NCBI GenBank assembly: GCA_005768755.1 | Contig: VAFL01000034.1 | Coordinates: 1-15,070, forward strand | Source: Paracoccus denitrificans | Lineage (GTDB): Bacteria; Pseudomonadota; Alphaproteobacteria; Rhodobacterales; Rhodobacteraceae | Length of the DNA: 15,070 nucleotides | Direction of reading: 5' to 3' | In this document: positions 1 through 5,463 of the stretch, piece after piece | How positions within the stretch are numbered: position 1 is the first letter of the stretch | Layout: each line of letters opens with the position of its first letter | The notes under the pieces: generated by a model | What the model saw: the letters and a program-made list of their open reading frames with translations, nothing else | Told to the model about the DNA's origin: nothing | Databases searched by the model: none | Position numbers and translations under genes: made by a program

Positions 1-99
1 AATTACAGCGTAATACACTCAGAGAGTACCGCCTCCGTTGTCGCCCTCATCGAGAAAGAAATGGCGGAGTGGCAGCTGGCTGATTATGCCATTACGCTG
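1..99. repeat. 99-bp terminal direct repeat (left copy); circular junction
   Basis: These 99 bases are identical to 14972-15070. An open frame starting at ATG 14969 continues without interruption from the right copy into position 100 and beyond, so the molecule is best read as a circle of 14,971 bp cut open for assembly. A true short terminal redundancy of a linear phage-like DNA would look the same. The repeat is direct, not inverted, which argues against protein-primed linear genomes of the PRD1 type. Confidence 0.92.
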
Positions 100-450
100 C
101 TGCCTAACTTCTATCCGGGTGCTCGCCAGACGCTGCCGGGCGGGGCCTCTGTGGTTATCGACCGCGCAGGCTTTACCAAAAGCCCATGGGGAGGGACGCC
201 GCAGTTTGCAGCAGATGCACGCAAAGCAATGACGGTGAAGGATGCCAAAGCGCGTGCCCGCGTCATCCGTAGCGTATGCGATGCCGAGCGGGAGGCGCTC
301 GCTACGGCGCTGATGCTGGAGCTATTCGGTATTTCTGACCTCGATCCCCTTCTGGCCCGTCTGCCAAAAATTGATGAGCTCACGCTGCTGACCGTTGGCG
401 ATGCAGATAAAAAGGCTATCTCTGAGGCGTTCAGCGTCTGGCTGAGATAA
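1..450 (+). CDS. Hypothetical protein, body of a junction-spanning gene (150 aa when circularised)
   Basis: Codon 2 begins at base 1. The ATG is at 14969-14971 at the other end of the window, so the full product is 150 residues starting MNYSVIHSES. Base 61 is an internal in-frame ATG, not the true start. The start overlaps the stop of the preceding 95-aa gene as ATGA, which indicates translational coupling. I see no signal peptide, membrane segment or motif that I recognise. The protein is soluble-looking, with a glycine/proline stretch near residues 39-68 (LPGGASVVID, SPWGGTP) and a helical C-terminal half. It is the last gene of the primase operon, so a role in replication or its control is only a guess from position. 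Confidence 0.85.
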   Translation, partial: NYSVIHSESTASVVALIEKEMAEWQLADYAITLLPNFYPGARQTLPGGASVVIDRAGFTKSPWGGTPQFAADARKAMTVKDAKARARVIRSVCDAEREALATALMLELFGISDLDPLLARLPKIDELTLLTVGDADKKAISEAFSVWLR

Positions 451-480
451 CTGCTATTCGTGTATTTGGCACAAACTGCG

Positions 481-499
481 GCACCGCCGCCCTACCGCT
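481..499 (+). repeat. Dispersed motif copy (GCACnnCCCTACCGCT type)
   Basis: Intergenic copy of a short asymmetric sequence whose core CCCTACCGCT follows a GCAC. Close copies lie at 6954-6970, 8829-8844 and 13929-13945, with weaker ones at 1812-1828 (reverse), 11833-11846 and 12133-12149 (reverse). Function unknown. It has no dyad, so a simple dimeric repressor site is unlikely. Confidence 0.5.
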
Positions 500-546
500 A
501 AAGCCGCGCAGGGAGCGGGCTCACGCGAATTACTCGAACAATAGTA

Positions 547-575
547 TTGTAATGTCAACCACAATGATGTAGATT
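547..575 (+). promoter_or_regulatory. Candidate sigma-70 promoter of the C4-like RNA
   Basis: TTGTAA at 547-552 and TAGATT at 570-575 are separated by exactly 17 bases. Transcription would start near 582, just before the structured RNA. A small inverted repeat, ATTGT (546-550) and ACAAT (561-565), lies in the spacer and could be an operator. No transcription data are available; this is a consensus match only. Confidence 0.45.
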
Positions 576-581
576 GAAGTT

Positions 582-741
582 GAGCGCGAAACCAGCTGCA
601 TTAGGGTGCAATAGCTGGCGTAGGAACCCCATAGAAGCCCTTAATTCTGTGCTTGGGTGAGACCTCCCACCAATGTCTGAGGTGGTAAATATAAAAAGAC
701 AACATCATTTGCCGCGATGTAATCCATTGCGGCTTTTTGTT
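582..741 (+). ncRNA. C4/IsrK-like phage antisense RNA
   Basis: There is no plausible gene between 451 and 739. Instead the plus strand carries the layout I know from C4-type immunity RNAs of P1 and lambdoid prophages: GGTGCAATAGCTGGCG at 605-620, GTGCTTGGGTGAG at 649-661, then CTCCCACC and a closing GGTGGTAA at 680-687. The hairpin CCACC/GGTGG forms around 668-684, and a second stem, CCAGCT/AGCTGG, pairs 592-597 with 613-618. A candidate promoter lies upstream and an intrinsic terminator ends the transcript at about 741. In known cases C4 RNA silences an antirepressor encoded directly downstream. Here no plus-strand gene follows, so it is either a relic or acts in trans. The identification rests on remembered family pattern, not on a covariance-model search. 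Confidence 0.6.
711..741 (+). terminator. Intrinsic terminator of the C4-like transcript
   Basis: GCCGCGATG (711-719) pairs with CATTGCGGC (725-733) through one G-T wobble, with loop TAATC, followed by TTTTTGTT. The T-tract is on the plus strand only. It also stops primase-operon transcription from entering the oppositely oriented gene that ends at 740. Confidence 0.8.
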
Positions 742-1234
742 ATCTGCTGTACAGCAAATTGCCCCTGCGGTGTTTGTTGAGACCTTTCGCCTCAGTGTGC
801 ATGAAATTCCATAGCACCTTTCCATCCCACGGCGCGACCACTACCAGCATTTGCTGCTTCTGCTTATACATCCCGATAAAGATATAGCGCACCATGCCGT
901 CATCATACATGGTCTCCCATATCTCATACGGCTGCTCCAGCGTATCAAGTGCAAGTTTGACGTAACGCTCACGCGCATCAACACGCTTTTCGACAATATG
1001 AGCAAGCTTATCGCGCACAATGCTCATATCCCCGATATGGGTGGTCTTAACCAACACGGTCATTTCAGGTGAGCTAAACCCCATATGCTGCTCAAGGAGC
1101 GCCAGCGCCTCCTCTGCGGTACTGCCCGCCGCTATCTCATCGAGCTGATCCCGCCGCTCCTCTGCGTCCAAGTTCCTCAGGTCTTTTAGGCCAAGTTCCT
1201 TAAACGTCTGCAACCCATCGAGTGCTTTAGCCAT
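740..1234 (-). CDS. Probable BECR-fold (PBECR2-like) nuclease, toxin candidate
   Basis: 164 residues. The C-terminal half (about 60-164) matches the pattern of the phage Barnase-EndoU-ColicinE5/D-RelE group: QPYEIWE (101-107), a beta-rich core RYIFIGMY (116-123) and MLVVVAP (129-135), LWNFMHT (141-147), and the closing RRGNLLYSR (156-164) typical of the family. Residues 1-50 are helical and charged. Family members are metal-independent RNases or related toxins, often in phages; RNase activity here is inferred, and I cannot assign catalytic residues. The ATG overlaps the last codons of the RHH gene by 8 bases (ATGGCTAA), so the two are translationally coupled in the order DNA-binding protein then nuclease, as in type II toxin-antitoxin operons. 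An accessory structural or regulatory role cannot be excluded. Confidence 0.8.
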   Translation of the reverse strand: MAKALDGLQTFKELGLKDLRNLDAEERRDQLDEIAAGSTAEEALALLEQHMGFSSPEMTVLVKTTHIGDMSIVRDKLAHIVEKRVDARERYVKLALDTLEQPYEIWETMYDDGMVRYIFIGMYKQKQQMLVVVAPWDGKVLWNFMHTEAKGLNKHRRGNLLYSR

Positions 1235-1745
1235 TCATCAATCCAATATCCCGCAGCTTATGCCGATAGTCCCGCAGGCGGCTGCGTGTCCACTCCTGCC
1301 CGGTCGCACTGGTGAAGCCCAGCGCATTGAGCGCGTTCGTAATGTCAGCCAACCCGGCCCCCTCAGCACTCATGCGCACTATCATAGCATCGGCCTCAGG
1401 GTCTACAGCATGAAAACGAGGATCGGCGGCTCGCACTGTATTACGCTGTATTTCATTGCCTGACGCCGTGTTACGCGGTGTTGCTTCAATGTGTTGCACT
1501 GTCTGACGCTGTGGTGCTGCTGTCTTACGTTGTGGGGCATTCCCGGCGATAACTTCCAGCAATTCGATCACCTTGTCGAGCTTGTCAGACGCAGCCGGAG
1601 CAGTAGCGACGCCGAGGTACTCCCGGAGCGCAGCCAGCGCTATATCTGTACGGGTGAGGTGTTCGGCACTGGCTCGCTCATCAAGCAGCTGCATGAGATC
1701 TGCCGGGAGCCTGAGGCTCAGGGCAGCTGTTTTGTTCTCTTTCAT
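1227..1745 (-). CDS. Ribbon-helix-helix DNA-binding protein with C-terminal recombinase-like HTH; autoregulator/antitoxin candidate
   Basis: 172 residues in three parts. Residues 5-47 form a CopG/Arc-like ribbon-helix-helix: the beta strand AALSLRLPADL, then two helices ending at REYLG. Residues 70-106 are a flexible linker carrying four degenerate copies of a QRxTA/QRNTV-type unit. Residues 115-165 resemble the small HTH found at the end of serine recombinases (MSAEGAGLADITNALNALG, then TGQEWTRSRLRDY). There is no recombinase catalytic part. The start ATG follows a G-rich ribosome-binding stretch. The promoter contains a perfect palindrome, so autorepression is likely, and related palindromes elsewhere suggest a wider regulon. 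Position and coupling to the nuclease gene suit an antitoxin; a plasmid copy-control or partition role is the alternative. Confidence 0.88.
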   Translation of the reverse strand: MKENKTAALSLRLPADLMQLLDERASAEHLTRTDIALAALREYLGVATAPAASDKLDKVIELLEVIAGNAPQRKTAAPQRQTVQHIEATPRNTASGNEIQRNTVRAADPRFHAVDPEADAMIVRMSAEGAGLADITNALNALGFTSATGQEWTRSRLRDYRHKLRDIGLMNG

Positions 1746-1771
1746 GGCGTCCCCCCTTTGTGTTTCAGTGC

Positions 1772-1800
1772 ATTATTACGTCATACACGACGTAATGCAA
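1772..1800 (-). promoter_or_regulatory. Promoter and perfect palindromic operator of the RHH/RNase operon
   Basis: On the minus strand TTGCAT (1800-1795) and AATAAT (1777-1772) are spaced by 17 bases, close to sigma-70 consensus. Overlapping them, ATTACGTC (1775-1782) and GACGTAAT (1789-1796) form a perfect 8-bp inverted repeat with the 6-base spacer ATACAC. A dimeric repressor bound here would cover the spacer and the -10 box. Degenerate copies with the same 6-base spacing lie at 1907, 2213 and 12863. Confidence 0.75.
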
Positions 1801-1811
1801 CGTGACACATT

Positions 1812-1828
1812 AGCGGTAAGGGCCGAGC
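1812..1828 (-). repeat. Dispersed motif copy, reverse orientation
   Basis: Read on the minus strand this and its flank resemble the copy at 6954-6970: both begin GCCAACGGC, and 21 of 24 bases agree through TACCGCT. It lies upstream of the RHH/RNase promoter. Confidence 0.4.
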
Positions 1829-1870
1829 CGTTGGCTCGACACAAAGACAGTCCACAACGAACCCGCAAAG

Positions 1871-1909
1871 TGTGGATAAAATCACATTATCATCAATAGC
1901 TTATCCACA
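1871..1909. other. Pair of perfect DnaA boxes; candidate replication origin
   Basis: TGTGGATAA (1871-1879) and TTATCCACA (1901-1909) are both exact DnaA R1-type boxes, in inverted orientation and 21 bases apart. A weaker half site, GTCCACAAC, lies just upstream near 1851. No coding frame is convincing here. DnaA boxes next to an initiator gene are typical of theta-type plasmid origins. The second box overlaps a copy of the RHH-type operator at 1907-1928, so DnaA and the regulator could compete. Confidence 0.75.
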
Positions 1910-1928
1910 ACGGCATAAACGCCGTAAT
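1907..1928. promoter_or_regulatory. Degenerate copy of the RHH-type operator
   Basis: ACAACGGC, 6-base spacer ATAAAC, GCCGTAAT. 17 of 22 bases match the copy at 12863-12884, with the same geometry as the perfect palindrome at 1775-1796. It overlaps the last three bases of the second DnaA box. Confidence 0.5.
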
Positions 1929-2163
1929 GGCTTTGGATCTGTATGCAAAAGATGAGAGTGCCGGAGGATCAATTACGTTGATCGTTTGGCCCTTCGACGC
2001 TATTCTGTGGGGGCATTTGATTTGGGCGGTTTTGGAACGGCAACCCAGATTACAGGCGAAAAAAAACCAGCCGGGCAGCTGGTTTTTAATCGCCTCAGAC
2101 GGTGAATCTGTCTGGTGCTATTCGGTCGAGGTCGTGGGGACTTTCAACCGAGGGAAAAACTAA
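1927..2163 (+). CDS. Doubtful small ORF (78 aa)
   Basis: Open frame from ATG 1927 to 2163. It has a hydrophobic stretch near residues 16-35 and a possible beta-rich end (GSWFLIASDGESVWCYSVEV). Against it: there is no ribosome-binding site, the start codon lies inside a palindromic operator copy, and a perfect bidirectional terminator sits in the middle of the frame. I cannot assign a function. It is kept at low confidence because the C-terminal half reads like protein. Confidence 0.25.
   Translation: MALDLYAKDESAGGSITLIVWPFDAILWGHLIWAVLERQPRLQAKKNQPGSWFLIASDGESVWCYSVEVVGTFNRGKN
2062..2087. terminator. Bidirectional intrinsic terminator upstream of vapE
   Basis: AAAAACCAGC (2062-2071) and GCTGGTTTTT (2078-2087) form a perfect 10-bp inverted repeat around CGGGCA. 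The A/T flanks give a U-tract in either direction. It insulates the DnaA-box region from the vapE transcription unit. Confidence 0.75.
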
Positions 2164-2212
2164 ATTTTCAAGACTGATTCTAGCGGTCATTGCACCCGGT
2201 TTCAAGTCTATT

Positions 2213-2234
2213 GTGCCGTCATTTATGACGCAAT
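2213..2234. promoter_or_regulatory. Weak copy of the RHH-type operator in the vapE promoter region
   Basis: GTGCCGTC, spacer ATTTAT, GACGCAAT. It matches the consensus at about 16 of 22 positions and keeps the 6-base spacer. A weak promoter, TTTCAA (2200-2205) and TATGAC (2224-2229) with an 18-base spacer, would have its -10 box inside this element, so binding could repress vapE. Confidence 0.4.
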
Positions 2235-2263
2235 TCCCTCTAAGCGATACCCCGCCAAATCGA

Positions 2264-2291
2264 CCTTAACGCAAAAATTCGCGGTTAAGGA
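2264..2291 (+). promoter_or_regulatory. Hairpin that can mask the vapE Shine-Dalgarno site
   Basis: CCTTAACGC (2264-2272) pairs with GCGGTTAAGG (2281-2290) with a single bulged base. The right arm includes most of the AAGGA ribosome-binding site at 2287-2291, 7 bases before the ATG at 2299. In RNA this would limit initiation; as DNA it could equally be an operator. Confidence 0.5.
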
Positions 2292-2298
2292 TAGATAG

Positions 2299-3579
2299 AT
2301 GAATCAGCAAGACAATGTAACGCCACTTGATGCGGCAAAGGCCAAGCGTGGGCGTCCGTCACTCCCCAAAAAGATGCCTACGGTAGCGTTCCCTGCCGAT
2401 CTGGTCGTTGATTATAAAAAAGGCAAATATGAGAGCTCGCTAGAGAACGTAGTGGCAGCGCTTCGCTGTCATGACGTAACGGGTGTACAGCTGGCCTATG
2501 ATAGCTTTTTTGCAGAGGAGGGGGTTTTCATTAACGGCGAATGGATGCCGCTTTCTGACAACCTGATCACCGAAATGCGTCTGCGTCTGGCTGGGATGGA
2601 TTTTGCCAAAGTGAGCAAAGATAACGCCCGCGACGCCATGTTTTATGTCTGCGAAAACAGCAAATTTGACAGCGCTCAGCGCTGGCTTACCGCTCAGGAA
2701 TGGGATGGAAAGCCACGCGTGGAGAAATTTTTCTCCCGCTGCTTCAAATGCGAAGGCGACGAGGAATACATAGCAGCTGTCAGCCGCTACACATGGACGG
2801 CACTCGCCGGACGCGTCATGCAGCCGGGCATCAAAGCCGATATGGTTCCTTTGCTTTACGGCGCTCAGGGTGCCCGCAAGTCTACTGGCGTGCGCCTTAT
2901 TTCCCCATTCAGCGAGTCATACGCCAGTTTTAACCTTAACGACAAGGATGACGTGCTGGCCCGTAAAATGCGCGGCTGTATCGTTGGCGAACTGGAGGAA
3001 CTGCGCGGCCTCCACGGTCGAGACGCTGAGTCTACAAAGGCGTTTTTCTCCAGCCCGCATGACGAATGGGTGCCGAAATTCAAAGAGTTTAAAGTGCGCA
3101 GTCCGCGCCGCGTCGTGTTCATCGGCACAACGAACAATAGCCAAATCCTTAACGACTCCACCGGAAACCGCCGCTATCTGCCAATGAGCTGCGGCCTTGT
3201 TGACTGTGAAGCCATCGAGAAAAACCGCTCTCTCCTCTGGGCTGAGGCTCTGCACATGTTCAAAGAGAACGGCATCATGTGGCAGCAGGCCGAGGAGCTG
3301 GCCCGTAAGGTTCACGATGATTTCCGCGTTATCGATCCGTGGGAGGATGCTCTGGCGGATTATCTGGAGATCGATAACGACCACGCCAGGCCGATGGAGT
3401 ACGCCACCACTGAGGCGCTGTTTGCTCGTCTGGGTATTGATATTGGTCGCGTCTCAGCCGTCCAGCACAATCGCCTCTCCGCAATCATGGCCCGGTTTAG
3501 CTATGAGAAAGGGCAGCGGCGAATCAACGGTAAATCAACCCGTGGCTACTTCTGGCGGGATAAAAATAGCCCTCTGTGA
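2299..3579 (+). CDS. VapE-type (PF05272-like) P-loop ATPase, replication protein
   Basis: 426 residues. The fold signature of virulence-associated E / phage replicative ATPases is clear: W-D-G-KPRVEKFF before the motor, Walker A GAQGARKST (188-196), acidic Walker B region RGCIVGELEEL (225-235), sensor FIGTTN (274-279) and the arginine-finger segment TGNRRYLP (288-295). The usual GxGKS is replaced by GARKS, but the lysine and serine are kept. The N-terminus is basic (KAKRGRPSLPKK). Family members act with phage-type primases, probably as helicase or initiator; here a separate Toprim primase lies about 3.7 kb upstream across the circular junction. The gene is flanked by DnaA boxes upstream and iterons downstream, consistent with the replication initiator or helicase of this element. 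The start is supported by AAGGA at 2287-2291. Confidence 0.93.
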   Translation: MNQQDNVTPLDAAKAKRGRPSLPKKMPTVAFPADLVVDYKKGKYESSLENVVAALRCHDVTGVQLAYDSFFAEEGVFINGEWMPLSDNLITEMRLRLAGMDFAKVSKDNARDAMFYVCENSKFDSAQRWLTAQEWDGKPRVEKFFSRCFKCEGDEEYIAAVSRYTWTALAGRVMQPGIKADMVPLLYGAQGARKSTGVRLISPFSESYASFNLNDKDDVLARKMRGCIVGELEELRGLHGRDAESTKAFFSSPHDEWVPKFKEFKVRSPRRVVFIGTTNNSQILNDSTGNRRYLPMSCGLVDCEAIEKNRSLLWAEALHMFKENGIMWQQAEELARKVHDDFRVIDPWEDALADYLEIDNDHARPMEYATTEALFARLGIDIGRVSAVQHNRLSAIMARFSYEKGQRRINGKSTRGYFWRDKNSPL

Positions 3580-3589
3580 GGGAATCAAT

Positions 3590-3614
3590 AAGGAGGCTAC
3601 GGCCTCCTTTTTTT
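3590..3614 (+). terminator. Intrinsic terminator after vapE
   Basis: AAGGAGGC (3590-3597) and GCCTCCTT (3602-3609) form a perfect stem with tetraloop TACG, followed by a T-run to 3614. It lies 10 bases after the vapE stop. Confidence 0.88.
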
Positions 3615-3620
3615 ATGTCT

Positions 3621-3907
3621 GAGTGTCACGGGGTAGGGTGTGACAGGGGGTGTGACAGGGTGTGACAGCGGGGGTAAGTGTCACACCCGTCACGGGGTCG
3701 TCACGGGGTATGGTGTGACAGCTAAAGACAGTAATACCAAGGCTTTCATGATGGTGTCACACCTGTCACACCATATTTTCTAATTAAAAAGAAAAAATAA
3801 AATAAATAGTAATTCTGTACATATAACAGCCAATTAAGCCTATTTTATTTATTTTTTTACCCTATATGGAGAAAGTGCCGTGACACCCGTGACACCTGTG
3901 ACAGGTC
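3621..3907. repeat. Iteron array with AT-rich segment; candidate replication origin
   Basis: The 475 bases between the vapE terminator and 4097 hold no gene. Eleven exact copies of GTGACA or its complement TGTCAC occur at 3624, 3640, 3652, 3662, 3679, 3715, 3755, 3764, 3880, 3889 and 3898, plus two CGTCAC variants at 3688 and 3699. Many sit in a longer unit, GGTGTGACAGG. The last three are in tandem with a 9-base period. Between the two clusters, 3774-3860 is strongly AT-rich and could melt. The arrangement, adjacent to a VapE ATPase gene, fits an iteron-type origin. Confidence 0.75.
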
Positions 3908-3935
3908 ATCTTTTGTACTGCGTGACTGGTAGCTG

Positions 3936-3951
3936 CCGTGCTTTCGCACGG
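3936..3951. other. GC-rich hairpin in the post-iteron spacer
   Basis: CCGTGC (3936-3941), loop TTTC, GCACGG (3946-3951), within the longer imperfect dyad GCTGCCGTGC...GCACGGACACTGC. There is no T-run, so it is not a standard terminator. It could be an origin-associated secondary structure. The rest of 3952-4096 shows nothing I can name. Confidence 0.35.
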
Positions 3952-4096
3952 ACACTGCAAAATTCACTGGCCCGGTGCCAGATCGGCAGCTGAGAGCCTC
4001 ATGATACGGTTACATTTTGGCTACGGTGTTTTGTGGTATGGCGGGGGTTTACGATGGTAGAGCGGCGGACAGGTGGCAATATGCCCGCCGTTTTGG

Positions 4097-4576
4097 TCAT
4101 TTCTGGCGGTTCATTCCGCCGCGCATAATGTCTGCCTCTGTGCCGGGCTTGATGTCGTACATCAGGCGCTCTGCCTCCTGCGCTTTGAGCAGGGCGAGGA
4201 TCGCGGATGCCACGGCGCGGGTCATCTGGGGGTCATTGTCTACAACGGCTTTAAGCTGGCGAGCCCTGAGCCCTGACAGGTCTTTGGCGTGCTGTTGCAG
4301 GAGCTCGAATTGCTGGGCGGTGAAGTGATTGCGCAGCTGTCGGATCTTCGCGCTGGGTGTCTCGTTAAGCAGCTGCTGTGCGCGTTCGCGCTGCTCCATG
4401 AGGCTGGTCACGTTGTCCGGCTGCTGTTCTTCCTTTTCGGCGTTGGCGAACCACTCCCGCACGGTTCTGGCGGGGATCCCTGTCTGACGTGCGACGCTGG
4501 CGGCAGTTGCACCCGGTTCTTTGCCGAGGATAAGCACCTGCTGGCGTTGCTGTGGGGTGTACGTTGTTCTGCCCAT
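4097..4576 (-). CDS. HTH-domain protein, possibly small-terminase-like
   Basis: 159 residues from ATG 4576, which has AGGA 10 bases upstream. In-frame ATGs at 4612 and 4654 would add 12 or 26 residues, but the extra sequence looks unlike a domain. Residues 5-45 are a helix-turn-helix of the transposase/terminase-small-subunit type (YTPQQRQQVL, then ATAASVARQTG and ARTVREWF). A charged linker follows, then a helical C-terminal domain (about 80-150) containing NDPQMTRAVASAILALLKAQEAE. Small terminases share this plan of HTH plus helical oligomerisation domain, and phage satellites often carry their own small terminase. No large terminase is present, so this is inference only. It is transcribed divergently from the RHH-EVE gene. 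Confidence 0.75.
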   Translation of the reverse strand: MGRTTYTPQQRQQVLILGKEPGATAASVARQTGIPARTVREWFANAEKEEQQPDNVTSLMEQRERAQQLLNETPSAKIRQLRNHFTAQQFELLQQHAKDLSGLRARQLKAVVDNDPQMTRAVASAILALLKAQEAERLMYDIKPGTEADIMRGGMNRQK

Positions 4577-4675
4577 GGCGATGGATTCCTGGCTGATTGA
4601 GAATGACGCCATGGTGGCATCACGACCGCCTTGTGGCAGCGCAGCTGCCGCCATACCGATTGCTCTATTGAAGTT

Positions 4676-4718
4676 AACTACAATATGTATTACAGTATAA
4701 AAAATACAAATTGTAGTT
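4676..4718. promoter_or_regulatory. Long AT-rich inverted repeat between divergent genes
   Basis: The 15-base arms 4676-4690 (AACTACAATATGTAT) and 4704-4718 (ATACAAATTGTAGTT) match at 14 of 15 positions, separated by 13 bases. It lies between the divergent HTH and RHH-EVE genes, immediately upstream of the latter. It is a likely operator for the RHH protein encoded at 4742, acting on one or both genes. It differs in sequence from the 1775-type palindromes, so this is a separate specificity. Confidence 0.6.
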
Positions 4719-4741
4719 GTTAAAATAGTGAGATTAAGCCC

Positions 4742-5422
4742 ATGCCAGACCTGAAAGAAATTTTAAAAAATAGTCTTTTTAATCAAGTCGATGATAGCGT
4801 TTCAGCCCCTATATCAATCCGACTTCCAACCATTTTAAATAATGAGTTGGACGAACTATCTTTGAGTCTTGATCGCTCTAAGAGCTCACTGATCAGCGAA
4901 TTTATTAAGGCCGGGGTCGCTGCTGCGAATGAGCTACTAAAAGAGCACTCTCTGATTAGCGATGAATTGAAAGAGCAGTTGGTTGATCAGCGCGAGGATA
5001 GCGCTGCGAGCTTCATGGATAGAAAAGCCTTCATGTTAAATACGAACTACAACAACGATGAAGAAACGCATTTCGATATGGTTAAAAACCAAGAGGCAGC
5101 GGCCTTTTGTAAGGGATGGAAAGAGTACATCTGTCAGCTTTCCAAAGGCGATACCGTCTATCTGTATCAGAGTGGCGTAGGCATCATTGCTTCTGGTGTT
5201 GTGGATGGTGAGCTGGTGAAAAGCGAGCATTACGGCGTAGCTGATGATAAATACGCTAAGCCACTCAAAGATTTTAAAACCGGCTTTAAGGCTATCTCCG
5301 CGCGTCGCTTTAAAGAGTTAACCGGGGGCGGCGCTAATTTCCGTAGAACGATGATAGAACTCACCTCTATGCAGGCTCATGCTATTGCTCAAGAGATCGA
5401 GAGATTAACGTCTAAGCAGTGA
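4742..5422 (+). CDS. Ribbon-helix-helix protein fused to an EVE/PUA-like domain
   Basis: 226 residues. Residues 22-62 form a ribbon-helix-helix (ISIRLPTILNNELDELSLSL, then KSSLISEFIKAG). Residues 94-220 look like a PUA/EVE-superfamily domain: MLNTNYNN, then KGDTVYLYQSGVGIIASGVV (135-154), as in domains that read modified bases or nucleotides. Base use here is more AT-rich than in its neighbours, suggesting separate acquisition. It probably autoregulates through the adjacent inverted repeat. A sensor of modified DNA or a defence/anti-defence role is a guess from the domain. No ribosome-binding site is obvious before the ATG beyond GAG at 4730-4732. The homology is judged by eye. Confidence 0.85.
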   Translation: MPDLKEILKNSLFNQVDDSVSAPISIRLPTILNNELDELSLSLDRSKSSLISEFIKAGVAAANELLKEHSLISDELKEQLVDQREDSAASFMDRKAFMLNTNYNNDEETHFDMVKNQEAAAFCKGWKEYICQLSKGDTVYLYQSGVGIIASGVVDGELVKSEHYGVADDKYAKPLKDFKTGFKAISARRFKELTGGGANFRRTMIELTSMQAHAIAQEIERLTSKQ

Positions 5423-5439
5423 TAATCCTTAGGTAAGAT

Positions 5440-5463
5440 AAGGGCCCTTTCGGGCCCTTTTTT
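5440..5463 (+). terminator. Intrinsic terminator after the RHH-EVE gene
   Basis: AAGGGCCC (5440-5447), loop TTTC, GGGCCCTT (5452-5459), then T to 5463. Only the plus-strand side has a proper T-tract. The same GGGCCC stem type recurs at 8790. Confidence 0.85.

Noticed and set aside
38..232. 64-aa frame near the window start
   Set aside because: Out of frame with the junction-spanning 150-aa gene, which has a coupled start.
582..741. tRNA or tmRNA gene in the gap after 450
   Set aside because: No acceptor/T-arm pattern; the structure and sequence fit a C4-type RNA.
2917..3384. 155-aa minus-strand open frame inside vapE
   Set aside because: Lies antisense to the conserved ATPase motifs; a shadow frame.
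3621..3907. CRISPR array
   Set aside because: Repeats are only 6-11 bases, in both orientations and irregularly spaced, with no spacers of uniform length; they fit iterons.
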